A stretch of 25,402 nucleotides of DNA, from positions 1-25,402 of the forward strand of contig JAQSYR010000009.1 of assembly GCA_029256035.1 (NCBI GenBank). Direction: 5' to 3'. The notes beneath the pieces were generated by a model. That model saw only the letters and a program-made list of their open reading frames with translations, did no database searches and was not told the origin of the DNA. A program made the translations under genes and the position numbers. Of this stretch, positions 13,817 through 22,465 are shown in pieces. Each line of letters starts with the position of its first letter. The first letter of the stretch is position 1. Origin of the DNA: Anaerocolumna sp. (GTDB lineage Bacteria > Bacillota > Clostridia > Lachnospirales > Lachnospiraceae).

Positions 13817-14524
13817 TTATTTTTTATCTGTTACTATAATCGCATCATAACCCAATGATTTTAACCTAGTACGTGCTGCTACAGCATTATCTCGATTACT
13901 ATAGGCACCAACCTGGAGGCGGTAGATAACATCTTCCTTTTCTTCCTGTGCATACTTAACATCCAGGTACTCGCAAATTCCTTTTGCAATTTCCTCTGCC
14001 ACTTCATTTCTAAAATCATCATTCAGGAGCAGTTTTATTTCTTCCGGACTATCCATAAATCCAGCTTCGACTAAAATAGCCGGCATATCAGTTTCGCGTA
14101 TCATGTGTAAGTTTTGAGCCTTTACTCCGCGGTCAATCTGCTTGGTGCCCTGGATAAGATATTTGTGTACTGTCTCGGCCAGTTTCTTGCCTTTTGCAGA
14201 TCCAGGATAATAGTAAGTCTCTACTCCCCTTGGATTAGATCCATCAAAACTGCCATCTAAAGCGTTAGCATGAACAGAAATTAAGATTGTAGCTTTTTTA
14301 CTATTGGCAAGAGCAGTACGCTGTGACAAAGGTGTATCTGCATCCGTTGGAGCAGTAAGCAGCGTATCAAAACCACATCTTTTAAGGATTATATCTAATT
14401 TACTAATAACTGTTTTGTTAAATTCGTTCTCTCTCATTACGGTACCATCTGATAATTTAGGAGACCGCTTACCTGCAGTCTCCATACCGTGACCATCGTC
14501 TAAAGCAATTAAGTATTTAGCCAT
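13817..14524 (-). CDS. Phage endolysin, N-acetylmuramoyl-L-alanine amidase (Amidase_3) with short SPOR-like tail
   Basis: Cleaves the amide bond between N-acetylmuramic acid and L-alanine in peptidoglycan at the end of the phage cycle. The 235 residues begin with the Amidase_3 fold: zinc ligands H12 (DDGHG), E32 (RENEFN) and H85 (ISVHANA), and catalytic E153 (ILVEAGFMDS). The C-terminal part, about 197-235 (YRLQVGAYSNRDNAVAARTR), resembles the first half of a SPOR peptidoglycan-binding domain, which normally spans about 70 residues, so it is short. There is no signal peptide, consistent with holin-dependent release. ATG 14522-14524 follows AAGGGG, which overlaps the end of the holin gene. It is the last gene of the lysis cassette. 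Confidence 0.94.
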   Translation of the reverse strand: MAKYLIALDDGHGMETAGKRSPKLSDGTVMRENEFNKTVISKLDIILKRCGFDTLLTAPTDADTPLSQRTALANSKKATILISVHANALDGSFDGSNPRGVETYYYPGSAKGKKLAETVHKYLIQGTKQIDRGVKAQNLHMIRETDMPAILVEAGFMDSPEEIKLLLNDDFRNEVAEEIAKGICEYLDVKYAQEEKEDVIYRLQVGAYSNRDNAVAARTRLKSLGYDAIIVTDKK

Positions 14525-14526
14525 AA

Positions 14527-14802
14527 TTATTCCCCTTTCTTTCCGTCTTTATCAAGTAGATTCCTCATGGCTTCATAAAGACCGGTGCTTGCTAACCCAC
14601 TTATCATACCTCCTAAAACTACAGCAGCATTTATGTTAGGCGCATTAATAATACAGTTTATTCCTGTACCAAGGAATAACATAATAGCTGGTATGTACTT
14701 GTTATTAATAATGTCCAAACTGGTTTTAATAACATAACCTAAGCATAAACATATGCCTAATACTACTAAATTTACGTAATCATTTAAAAAACTAATATCC
14801 AT
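14527..14802 (-). CDS. Phage holin (Hol44-like, holin superfamily V type)
   Basis: Small membrane protein, 91 residues, expected to permeabilise the membrane so the amidase reaches the wall. Hydrophobic segments lie at about 8-27, 36-53 and 58-76, with a short charged C-terminus (MRNLLDKDGKKGE). The pattern IPAIMLFLGTGINCIINAP then GGMISGLASTGLYEAMRN fits the Phage_holin_5_2 family. It ends two bases before the amidase ATG and starts 18 bases after the XhlA-like gene. The family assignment is from memory of the motif; the function is supported mainly by position and topology. Confidence 0.83.
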   Translation of the reverse strand: MDISFLNDYVNLVVLGICLCLGYVIKTSLDIINNKYIPAIMLFLGTGINCIINAPNINAAVVLGGMISGLASTGLYEAMRNLLDKDGKKGE

Positions 14803-14820
14803 AATAATTACCTCGCTTTC

Positions 14821-15054
14821 TTAATTAAAAATATTTTGTTGTATTGCATAAAAAAAGAAGCCTAATAGACTCGTGGCTCCTAATCCTATCAACCAGTAAA
14901 TTGCTTTTGTCTGACCTTCGATTTTTTCACATAAATTCTTAATCATTGTATTGGCTTCAGCCTGAGTTACTTCCAGACGGTCTAGTCTTTTTGAGTGATC
15001 ATTCAGTCTGTTATCCTGTACGTCAAGCCTGTGTTTTACTAATTCATCATCCAT
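14821..15054 (-). CDS. XhlA-like haemolysin/lysis accessory membrane protein
   Basis: 77 residues with an N-terminal coiled coil (about 1-48, VQDNRLNDHSKRLDRLEVTQ) and one C-terminal transmembrane helix (AIYWLIGLGATSLLGFFFYA). This is the architecture of B. subtilis PBSX XhlA (PF10779), a membrane-associated partner of the holin in phage lysis. ATG 15052-15054 follows AGAGGT. It opens the three-gene lysis cassette after the terminator-like hairpin at 15079-15099. Confidence 0.8.
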   Translation of the reverse strand: MDDELVKHRLDVQDNRLNDHSKRLDRLEVTQAEANTMIKNLCEKIEGQTKAIYWLIGLGATSLLGFFFYAIQQNIFN

Positions 15055-15078
15055 GTTCTACCTCTTTTCCTAAATTTT

Positions 15079-15099
15079 AAAAAAGAGCTCGAAGGCTCT
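15079..15099 (-). terminator. Short intrinsic terminator at the 3' end of the PF06541 gene
   Basis: On the minus strand, AGAGC and GCTCT enclose CTTCGA (a UUCG-type loop) and are followed by T6. The stem is only five base pairs plus a mismatch and overlaps the stop codon at 15098-15100. It may attenuate transcription into the lysis genes. Confidence 0.5.
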
Positions 15100-15514
15100 A
15101 AAATAATTTATAATGTGGTTTTTCTTCACCTAACCACCGGTACCGGATATAATCATCCAAAAGTATAGCCGGCAGTGATAGTAAAAACCAGATATTTGAA
15201 TATGCCAGACATACCTGGCCGATAAAATTATAAGGCAAGTTTCCGTAATCCCAAATGTCTAGTCCCAGGAATATATTTAGTATAATGCCGGCTATCAGTT
15301 CCATGCCTGTAATGATTATAGCTGATAAAAACATCTGACTGACAAGCGCCATATCCCAGGTGTAAAACTCATTGAGCATTCCAACCAGGATAAAACATAT
15401 GCCACCTAATATAGCCATGGTCCAGTGACTGTAGCCACGCCACAGCAGTTCAATTATGTAATAATTTACTCCTCCGATGACAAAAAGTATTAAATACTTA
15501 AATATCTGCTTCAT
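15098..15514 (-). CDS. Multi-pass membrane protein, PF06541 (putative ABC-transporter type IV) family
   Basis: 138 residues with four predicted transmembrane helices (about 8-24, 32-50, 58-82 and 103-120). Conserved segments are YYIIELLWRGYSHWTMAILG, ELIAGIILN, WDYGNLPYNFIGQVCL and a basic tail. Small PF06541 proteins are common just before lysis genes in Firmicutes prophages, but their function is not established and there is no ATPase partner here. A role in membrane disruption or superinfection exclusion is speculative. ATG 15512-15514 follows AGGAGG with six bases; it begins ten bases after the tail accessory gene. Confidence 0.75.
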   Translation of the reverse strand: MKQIFKYLILFVIGGVNYYIIELLWRGYSHWTMAILGGICFILVGMLNEFYTWDMALVSQMFLSAIIITGMELIAGIILNIFLGLDIWDYGNLPYNFIGQVCLAYSNIWFLLSLPAILLDDYIRYRWLGEEKPHYKLF

Positions 15515-15524
15515 ATTATGCCTC

Positions 15525-16214
15525 CTAGAATGTTATATCTACAGCAAGAACTTCTTCCTTTGTTGTACATGCTCTTATACTTTCATCCATATGTTGCTGA
15601 GCATTTACCTTTGGTCTTACTACAGCTTCAATTTCAAAAGCTAATTGTTGTAATTCTGTCAAAGTCCAATCATAAGTACATGGCTGCTCTGCTTCATTCC
15701 AAGATGGTTGATATTGTTGTCCAGCTTGCATAGCCATTTGAGCTATCATAATCATTTGACCTAAATAAGTTTGCTTATCTTTTGTTATAGAATAATATGC
15801 TCCTTCCGGCTTATGTGCGGTGGATAGAATTGGATTAGCTTTTAAATACTCCTCTAAATTCTTCTCGCTTTGTTTAATCTGCCAAGCTTTTAATTCATCT
15901 AATGTACAGGTCTCTACATTGATAGTTGGTATGACTATTTTCTCAAGTTGTTCTGCTTTAATTCTAGCTAAATTAGCCTCTTCCTCTGCAGTTAAGTTTC
16001 TAGGAACTTCCGTTACTCCATCTTCGCGATAAAATAACCCATTAATATGTTTACACCCTATTCCTAAAGGATATTGCGTAGTATCTTCTGCATAGGCACC
16101 ATCGCCATACAAATCTCTCGATATCTGATTGGCAATCTCATAGTTGTCTGCAACTATTATATTTTGAATAGTGCCATCACTATCTATTAAACTAAATATT
16201 TGATTTACCCACAT
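15525..16214 (-). CDS. Phage tail accessory protein with DUF4376-like C-terminus
   Basis: 229 residues, soluble, no signal. The N-terminal part (VNQIFSLIDSDGTIQNIIVA, YPLGIGCKHINGLFYREDGV) looks like small tail-fibre partner proteins such as XkdW-like products. The middle (about 75-135) is charged and helical. The C-terminal 80 residues (YDWTLTELQQLAFEIEAVVR, VNAQQHMDESIRACTTKEEV) resemble DUF4376, found in phage tail-fibre or tail-fibre-assembly proteins. ATG 16212-16214 follows AAGGAG. It lies directly after the glycine-rich adhesin gene, supporting a role in fibre assembly or attachment. Homology is judged by eye. Confidence 0.65.
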   Translation of the reverse strand: MWVNQIFSLIDSDGTIQNIIVADNYEIANQISRDLYGDGAYAEDTTQYPLGIGCKHINGLFYREDGVTEVPRNLTAEEEANLARIKAEQLEKIVIPTINVETCTLDELKAWQIKQSEKNLEEYLKANPILSTAHKPEGAYYSITKDKQTYLGQMIMIAQMAMQAGQQYQPSWNEAEQPCTYDWTLTELQQLAFEIEAVVRPKVNAQQHMDESIRACTTKEEVLAVDITF

Positions 16215-16228
16215 GTGTTATCTCCTTT

Positions 16229-17530
16229 CTATTGTTCAGCCCATCTTACTATTACTATACCAGAACCACCACTTGCAGTAGTATTATAATTACCTCCACC
16301 ACCTCCACCCGTGTTTGGTGTTCCTGACACTCCTGGATTACCTCCACCACCAGCGCCTCCATTGCCAGATATACCAGCACCACCACCAGCATAAAGAGTT
16401 GCTCCAGCAGTAGCAAAAGCTCGTGTTGTAGTTCCTTGGCCTAAGGAATAACCTGGAACCATTGTTGGACCACCACCATTAGAACCATCAGACCCACCAT
16501 TAGGCGGAGTAGCAGGTATATTAGAATTTGCCGAAGTACCTGCTCCGGAACCACCATCACCACCAACATATGTATAATAGGTTGAACCATCGTAAGAAAC
16601 TATTTCATAAGTACAACCTTTACCTCCGGCTGCTGAGACGTGGCTTCCAAATGATGATGATCCTCCTTGTGCTGATCCATTTGTATAAGCTGCTGCACTA
16701 CCAGAACCAACTGTTACAGTAATAGCCGACCCAGGAGTTACTGATATATTCAATTTTGTAGCTGTATATCCTCCTCCACCACCATTGTAGCCTGCACCTG
16801 CTCCTCCACCAACAGCAAATGCATCTACCTTAGTAACTCCAACTGGAACTATCCAAGATTGTGAAGAAGTGAATATTACTTGACCTGAAGCAATTTTTGT
16901 AGTATTTGTTCCTTGCTGGCCAGTAGTAGCTGTATTCCATATTGAACCATTGTAAACAAATGCTCTGTAATAATATGCTGTATTTGCTGTTAATCCAATA
17001 TCTGTTTTACTTGTTGCCGTACCTTCATAAATAACTGTCCCATCAGTTGGTGATGTTGGATAACCACTTGCTTTTCTTACAATCCTTACAGCCATATAGT
17101 TTAAAACTGGAGATGTCCATGAAATAGTTAAACTACTTGCCGATGTTTTAGCAACTGCAAGATTAGTAACTGGACTAGCACATGTAGTATCATTATCTTG
17201 CGCTCCTGTAGTTTCTACATTATAGAATATTTTAGTGCCACTTGTATTAGCTGCTTTGGCAAATGCTCTTACATAATATTTTGTACCACCGGTTAAACCG
17301 GTTATTGTACAACTTGTACCTGTGCCTAGATAAGCTTGTGTTCCATCAGTTGGAGAAGTTGGGTAGCTACCAGCTTTATATCTTATCATTGTTCCTACAT
17401 ATTTTTTACTTGTAGGATTAGTCCAAGATACAGTTAAACTTCCTGGAGTATTAGAAACAGGATTAACACTAAGACCTGATACTTGGTCTGTATATATTTT
17501 TACACCAGTAGGGAATTTACTAACTAACAT
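16229..17530 (-). CDS. Phage tail fibre/adhesin: two fibronectin type III domains plus glycine-rich domain
   Basis: 433 residues. FnIII-like domains at about 17-110 (SLTVSWTNPTSKKYVGTMIR, TKYYVRAFAKA) and 117-208 (SLTISWTSP, TAYYYRAFVYNG); both contain the identical stretch YPTSPTDGT, suggesting recent internal duplication. From about 213 a glycine-rich domain starts with SGQVIFTSSQSWIVPVGVTK and DAFAVGGGAGAGYNGGGGGY. It ends with several GGGG blocks and SGGSGIVIVRW. Such domains in phage fibres are thought to fold as beta scaffold plus polyglycine-II sheets that carry host-receptor loops. ATG 17528-17530 follows GGAGGGG. Its position after the baseplate gene and before the fibre accessory gene fits a receptor-binding role; FnIII domains may bind surface carbohydrate. 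Confidence 0.8.
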   Translation of the reverse strand: MLVSKFPTGVKIYTDQVSGLSVNPVSNTPGSLTVSWTNPTSKKYVGTMIRYKAGSYPTSPTDGTQAYLGTGTSCTITGLTGGTKYYVRAFAKAANTSGTKIFYNVETTGAQDNDTTCASPVTNLAVAKTSASSLTISWTSPVLNYMAVRIVRKASGYPTSPTDGTVIYEGTATSKTDIGLTANTAYYYRAFVYNGSIWNTATTGQQGTNTTKIASGQVIFTSSQSWIVPVGVTKVDAFAVGGGAGAGYNGGGGGYTATKLNISVTPGSAITVTVGSGSAAAYTNGSAQGGSSSFGSHVSAAGGKGCTYEIVSYDGSTYYTYVGGDGGSGAGTSANSNIPATPPNGGSDGSNGGGPTMVPGYSLGQGTTTRAFATAGATLYAGGGAGISGNGGAGGGGNPGVSGTPNTGGGGGGNYNTTASGGSGIVIVRWAEQ

Positions 17531-17544
17531 TATATTCCCCTCCT

Positions 17545-18552
17545 CTATCCTAATATCATAACCGTTATTGGAATGTCTACCGTTGGTTTTGAGTCAAAAG
17601 CTTTAATGGTTATAGTTCCATCTCCTTGAGTCGATGGATGTAACATAGCATCAACTGCAGCATTATATTCAGTAGTTGTTGCACCAGGAGAAATAGCAAC
17701 TGTAGCATTAGAGGTGGATGTCATCTCTGATATTGCAACCTCTTGAGAATAAGGGGCTGAGGTACCTACCCACCCTACACTTGTTAATACCGTGTTTATT
17801 ATTTTAGATGTATAATCATCTTTTAAATAAAACCGGTCACCTGCTAAGTCATACCATACCGTATAAGCCTTTCCAGCTACTAAATTAGGAGCTGTAGTTG
17901 TCCCAGGCTTGTATAATGGCTTGGTGTTAATAGTGGTTGCTGCTCCCCCATTTGCTGTCGAGCAAATAAAAGTTTTCGATAGTCCTTCCACTAAATTAGG
18001 CAAAGTTAAAGCTATAGCAGTGGCAGTGCCTCCTGAAGTTTCGAACTTGTTTACCCTATCTAAAGTAATAGAACTTGTAAAGAGTGGTTCTACTTCTGTA
18101 ATAGATAACCCACTTATCTTAACGCGGTAAAGAGGTAATTCTCTTACATAGTCACCTTCTTCTAAATCACCTATTGTAATAATTGGATCCGTTGCACTTA
18201 TACCTGACATTCCCTTTAACACCACTAATTCGTATGTTTCTACTTCTCCTGAGCTTGTCGTGGTAAATCTTGCTACAATAATATCATTTCTCATCTGATC
18301 AGCAATACCATTTTCAATTACCATATCTTCATACTCTCCAAATGGTATCCGTCCAAAATGGCCTTGTATAACACAAGCACCATCTGTAATACGAATAAGA
18401 TTATTACTTATTATGCTTGCAGCCATCTTACTACCTAATTCTAATACACAATCTACTCCAATGATTCCGTTGTACAAAGCCGCATCATCAGCAGAATATA
18501 TATGGGCTGGTTCTGTTGACGGTGTATTTATTGTTATCGCTTTAAATCCCAT
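17545..18552 (-). CDS. Baseplate/receptor-binding-type tail protein
   Basis: 335 residues from ATG 18550-18552. A GTG three codons upstream is in frame, but AGGTAGGTG is better placed for the ATG, which begins one base after the preceding stop. The N-terminal half (FKAITINTPSTEPAHIYSAD, ASIISNNLIRITDGACVIQG, MRNDIIVARF) is typical of Firmicutes phage baseplate-upper or fibre-base proteins. The C-terminal 75 residues (WVGTSAPYSQEVAISEMTST, DGTITIKAFDSKPTVDIPIT) match a recurrent fibre C-terminal module in siphophages. The middle (WYDLAGDRFYLKDDYTSKI) resembles tail-fibre beta structure. It probably links the tail tip to the adhesin encoded next. Function assigned from position and motif style. 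Confidence 0.7.
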   Translation of the reverse strand: MGFKAITINTPSTEPAHIYSADDAALYNGIIGVDCVLELGSKMAASIISNNLIRITDGACVIQGHFGRIPFGEYEDMVIENGIADQMRNDIIVARFTTTSSGEVETYELVVLKGMSGISATDPIITIGDLEEGDYVRELPLYRVKISGLSITEVEPLFTSSITLDRVNKFETSGGTATAIALTLPNLVEGLSKTFICSTANGGAATTINTKPLYKPGTTTAPNLVAGKAYTVWYDLAGDRFYLKDDYTSKIINTVLTSVGWVGTSAPYSQEVAISEMTSTSNATVAISPGATTTEYNAAVDAMLHPSTQGDGTITIKAFDSKPTVDIPITVMILG

Positions 18553-18553
18553 G

Positions 18554-19525
18554 CTAATCACCTACCTTAAATTCTATCGAAATATTATTACCAGTTACTT
18601 TAAGTATTTTCTGTACAATTGGTTTTCTCATGGATAAACCTGTTACTCTTTCTCTGCCACCTACAATATCGCCTAGATCAGCTTCTATTTCATCAATTGA
18701 CATTGAGAGCTCAGTATAATTTAATAGTTCTTTAAATCTGTTTATTCCACTTTCAATAAGTGAAGATGTATCCTCAGCATTTGCATAGTCAAAGGTTGTT
18801 ACTCTTTCAGAGAGTCCAAAATAAAATTGCTCACTTCCAATTGTTCCATCTTCCTGCAGATATAAATGAATAACTTCTCTTTCTGTTAATTCACCACCTC
18901 CTAAACAAATAAGATGGTTTATGCCCCTCCTGTAGTCCCTTGTATTGAAATTAATTAATTGATCCTGTGAGTACTCTAGTTCATCAGAATAATCTATAAT
19001 TGATACTGCTTGTATATGCACTTTCATATCCTCATTAACAAAATATAACTTTAATTTAGCTCCTACCATGCTAAGCATTTTATTTACGCCATCTAATAAA
19101 TTTATATATCTAGGAAACTGATAATTAATAGCGAATCCACTAATCACATCATCTACAACAACTAAATCACCAAATGTTGTACCTATTAGCGATTGAATAA
19201 TAGTATTTGCATCCCCGGTTACATTTAAATATGATAGTCCATTAGGTGGCTCTATAATTTTTTGAGTTAATAAACCTCGCCATGTATACCCCTTATGTTT
19301 TATGGTATTCGCTTTGGTATCTACTTTTATATCTTCAATAATACCGCCATATTCAGTATTATTTGAATAAAATAAATAATTATAATTACAGAAGCTTTTA
19401 TCCCAATCGTCAAGGTCTAATGTAATCTCAAAATCATTTAAATTACCTAGATCAATATCAATGTATTTTGCAGTGCCTAGAATACCTAATTCGTTTCTGT
19501 CACTATCAGCCATTATAAACTCCAC
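18554..19525 (-). CDS. Tail hub protein, Siphovirus ReqiPepy6 Gp37-like family
   Basis: 323 residues. DSDRNELGILGTAKYIDIDL, WDKSFCNYNYLFYSNNTEYG, GGIIEDIKVDTKANTIKHKG and GYTWRGLLTQKIIEP are characteristic of the Gp37-like family (PF14594), which contributes to the tail tip in the place of the tail-associated hub. The C-terminal part contains EADLGDIVGGRERVTGLSMR. The start is GTG 19523-19525 with AAGGAG nine bases upstream; the first internal ATG is too far from that site. It overlaps the distal tail gene by 13 bases and is one base from the next gene, indicating translational coupling. Confidence 0.85.
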   Translation of the reverse strand: MEFIMADSDRNELGILGTAKYIDIDLGNLNDFEITLDLDDWDKSFCNYNYLFYSNNTEYGGIIEDIKVDTKANTIKHKGYTWRGLLTQKIIEPPNGLSYLNVTGDANTIIQSLIGTTFGDLVVVDDVISGFAINYQFPRYINLLDGVNKMLSMVGAKLKLYFVNEDMKVHIQAVSIIDYSDELEYSQDQLINFNTRDYRRGINHLICLGGGELTEREVIHLYLQEDGTIGSEQFYFGLSERVTTFDYANAEDTSSLIESGINRFKELLNYTELSMSIDEIEADLGDIVGGRERVTGLSMRKPIVQKILKVTGNNISIEFKVGD

Positions 19526-20352
19526 TTTGGTTCACTCCTTTCTTCAAAAATGGTAACATCAAACATAAAGTTACCGTTCCAACTGATGGACTGTGAACCT
19601 GTACTAATCTTTGCAAATACATCATATATTTTTACACGGTTATTAAATGCATTTATCTCTGTTCCGTCATTCATTATTTTTCTAATTGTCTTACTTGAAG
19701 TGTCTAGAATAAGATATTCAGCATCTAGCAATTCTATATTAATCGCATATGTATTATTGCCTATAATAATAAAAGGATTTAATACAGGACCATATATTAC
19801 AATTCTCATATCGCTAGGCGCAAAGTGATTATTAAGAATCGTCTTTTCATTAAGCCCAGCAACATACCTATAAGTATATCTGTGTGGATATCGTTTATTG
19901 TCCCCAGATAGACTTACCGGCTTTAAGAAATTATAATTACTCTCCGTAATCCAAAAAGGATATTCTGAAACTAATTTCACCTTGTTTTCTAGAAAATTAT
20001 TACCACTCTCCCATTTAGCTTTTACACTACTTATCAGGTAGCATGAGATATATTGCTCCCCAATATAAAGCTTTCCAGGCTTTTTATTTAATACATCCGT
20101 TTCAGTAACTTCTAAGAAGTGATTCAAGGCACTGTAATAGAGTTCTTTCGTTTTTGACATAATACTTATATCAAAATTCTTTTCTGTGATAGCACGATTA
20201 AATCTAGTGATTTTACTACCATATCTGCCAGTGTTATTTGTGCTCTCATATGTCCATGAATAACTGAAAAAGTCACCTGTCTGTAAGCGATAAGGTGACT
20301 CCAAAAGATTAATTTTTTGATTAATATGATTTAAGTAATATATTTCCTGCAA
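19513..20352 (-). CDS. Phage distal tail protein (Dit-like)
   Basis: 279 residues. It would form the hexameric ring joining the tail tube to the hub and baseplate. The N-terminal half (INLLESPYRLQTGDFFSYSW, NFDISIMSKTKELYYSALNH, GKLYIGEQYISCYLISSVKA) fits Dit/phage tail family proteins, and FMFDVTIFEERSEPKW near the end is the usual closing motif. The start is TTG 20350-20352, with AAGGTGA placed five bases upstream inside the end of the tape measure gene; no ATG is available near this site. Gene order (tape measure, Dit, hub) is the conserved siphophage order. Confidence 0.83.
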   Translation of the reverse strand: MQEIYYLNHINQKINLLESPYRLQTGDFFSYSWTYESTNNTGRYGSKITRFNRAITEKNFDISIMSKTKELYYSALNHFLEVTETDVLNKKPGKLYIGEQYISCYLISSVKAKWESGNNFLENKVKLVSEYPFWITESNYNFLKPVSLSGDNKRYPHRYTYRYVAGLNEKTILNNHFAPSDMRIVIYGPVLNPFIIIGNNTYAINIELLDAEYLILDTSSKTIRKIMNDGTEINAFNNRVKIYDVFAKISTGSQSISWNGNFMFDVTIFEERSEPKWSL

Positions 20353-20356
20353 GGAA

Positions 20357-22465
20357 TCACCTTCTTTCTTTAGTTACTTCATCAATTACTCTACCAAATT
20401 CTCTACCATCAACATTAATTCCAATCCTGGAATTAGCAAAGGCCCTTACCGTCTCTTGGCCAAGAAGCTCGTAATCAATAGGTTCAGATTGTGCCATATT
20501 TTCCACTATTACCGTATTTTGAATAGCCTTAGTACTAGGCTGACTTAATACATCGTAAAGACCTCTAATTCCACCTAAAGATTGCAATATCCCATTTTCT
20601 TGCGCCGTTAACACCGCTTCTCCTTTATGTAATAAAGCCGGAAAATCATCGGACGGAACATAATCCATACCTACTCTAAGCCTTGGAATAGTTGGAATGC
20701 TAAATCCTTTGCCGCCTACAACCGGTACCCAATCAGGAATTTTAATGCTATTAACCCCTTTTATAAACCCATTGATTCCATCAATCATAATATTAAGTGG
20801 AGCCTTAAATATACTTGCTAAACCACCAACAATTCCTTCAAATATGCCTTTAATACCTTCCCAAGCAAGCTTCCAATCACCTGTAAACACACCTTTAATA
20901 AAATCAATGATACCTGTTAGAATTTTAGTCACTGCTTTAATACGATCTGTTACATTTTCTGCTATACCTTTAAATACTTCAACAAATACAGACAAGACAA
21001 CTTTTAATAATGGTACCAATATATCTGACAAAGTGCTAATTAGCGGGATCAATGCTTCTAGTAAAGGTGCTAGTGCCTGACTTATCAGATCAAGTATTGG
21101 CTCAAGCAGTTCTATAAAAAGATCTATAATTGGCATAAGTAAATCTATCAACTGCAGAAATATAGGTAATAAGGTTTGAGCTAGTTCAAGCAATACCGGA
21201 AGAAGCTTTTCAATTAACTCCATTACTGGTGGGGCAAGTTCCTGGAATAATTCAATCAAAACTGGTAATATTTCTTCTACCATTGGAAGCAGCTGTTCGA
21301 ACACACCACCAAATAACTCAATAAGAGGTGGCAACATTTCTTCTAATACCGGAAGAATAGCTGTTATGATTTCACTTAACATAGGTATTAACATTTCACC
21401 TAATGGAAGCAATAACATTTCAACAGATCTTTTTAATCCCTCGAACATTTCGCCTAACGAATCATATTTAACGTCTTCTATCTCTGATAATTTATCAGTA
21501 GTGCTGTCTATTGCACCGCCCATATCGGTTAAAGCTGTAATAGCTTGGACCCCAGTATCTTCCCATTTGGTACCAAATAAAGCCACACCAATGGCATCCT
21601 GTTGGACTTTGTCATCCATGTTAAGCAATTCATCGGTCACTAGCTTAAAGGCTTCTTTCGAGCCCTCACCACCCTCTGCGAACTTTTTAAACATATCGTC
21701 AGCATTAAGTCCAAGCGCTTCAAAGGCCGCTCTTGATGTGTCAGAACCATCTTTAGAACGAATACCAAACTCTTTCATGGCATCGTTCAGATAATCTACT
21801 TGATAGGCACCTGATTCAACACCATTTGCCATGGCATTCATCATGTCTTCGACACTTAAGCCCATTTGCGCATAATAAACACTGTATTCGGCTATCTGAT
21901 CGGCAAGGTCACCGTTTTGGTTTAATCCGGCTTGTGCACCCTGAGCCATCATGTTATAGGCTGTTTCAGAATCAATACCAAACTGATTCATCATGGCATT
22001 TGCGCCACGAATCGATTCTTGAATATCTATACCAAAGGTATCTGAAAGCAAATAAGCACTCTCAACCGTCTTCTGTAAATCTGCATCTGACATTTCACCC
22101 ATCTGTTGAGTTACCAGAGCCATATTGGTAGCTATGTCCTCAAAAGATTCACCGTAGTTATTGGTATAGATATCCTCTAAGATGCCCTGGTACCGTTCAG
22201 CTTCTTCCGTACCTTTACCGGTAGATGCAATGAAGCCATTCATGGCCTTATCCATATCATTAGCACTGTTTACAGCAGCGATTCCAACACCAATAGCAGC
22301 AGCTCCTGCAGCAACAAATCCGGCACCGATTGCTTTTGCACTTGCACCGGCTACGGTTCCTAATTTACTACTACTTTTCTCAACTTTACCATGGGCCCGG
22401 TCAAGATCTTCATCGAGCTTACTATCATCACCACGTATCTCATATTCAACTCTGCCATCTGCCAT
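20357..22465 (-). CDS. Phage tail tape measure protein
   Basis: 702 residues. It determines tail length and is ejected during infection; at about 1.5 angstrom per residue a tail near 100 nm is expected. The N-terminal part (DDSKLDEDLDRAHGKVEKSS) leads to a glycine/alanine hydrophobic stretch (about 35-66). Residues 70-330 are the conserved TMP-family region (DMDKAMNGFIASTGKGTEEA, YYAQMGLSVEDMMNAM, GVALFGTKWEDTG). Residues about 351-490 are a Leu/Pro-rich repeat with prolines spaced mostly 11 or 7 residues apart. A hydrophobic segment (ILTGIIDFIKGVF) and the conserved ALLHKGEAVLTAQEN near residue 615 follow. ATG follows AGGTAGGTGG. Its downstream neighbour starts four bases after its stop. Confidence 0.95.
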   Translation of the reverse strand: MADGRVEYEIRGDDSKLDEDLDRAHGKVEKSSSKLGTVAGASAKAIGAGFVAAGAAAIGVGIAAVNSANDMDKAMNGFIASTGKGTEEAERYQGILEDIYTNNYGESFEDIATNMALVTQQMGEMSDADLQKTVESAYLLSDTFGIDIQESIRGANAMMNQFGIDSETAYNMMAQGAQAGLNQNGDLADQIAEYSVYYAQMGLSVEDMMNAMANGVESGAYQVDYLNDAMKEFGIRSKDGSDTSRAAFEALGLNADDMFKKFAEGGEGSKEAFKLVTDELLNMDDKVQQDAIGVALFGTKWEDTGVQAITALTDMGGAIDSTTDKLSEIEDVKYDSLGEMFEGLKRSVEMLLLPLGEMLIPMLSEIITAILPVLEEMLPPLIELFGGVFEQLLPMVEEILPVLIELFQELAPPVMELIEKLLPVLLELAQTLLPIFLQLIDLLMPIIDLFIELLEPILDLISQALAPLLEALIPLISTLSDILVPLLKVVLSVFVEVFKGIAENVTDRIKAVTKILTGIIDFIKGVFTGDWKLAWEGIKGIFEGIVGGLASIFKAPLNIMIDGINGFIKGVNSIKIPDWVPVVGGKGFSIPTIPRLRVGMDYVPSDDFPALLHKGEAVLTAQENGILQSLGGIRGLYDVLSQPSTKAIQNTVIVENMAQSEPIDYELLGQETVRAFANSRIGINVDGREFGRVIDEVTKERR
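20996..21415 (-). repeat. Proline-phased hydrophobic repeat inside the tape measure gene
   Basis: Residues about 351-490 repeat a unit like LLPVLLELAQT. Prolines fall at 354, 361, 372, 379/380, 394, 401, 412, 423, 434, 445, 456, 467, 474 and 485, so most successive spacings are 11 or 7. Such hendecad/heptad phasing suits a long amphipathic helix packed along the tail lumen. Confidence 0.8.
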
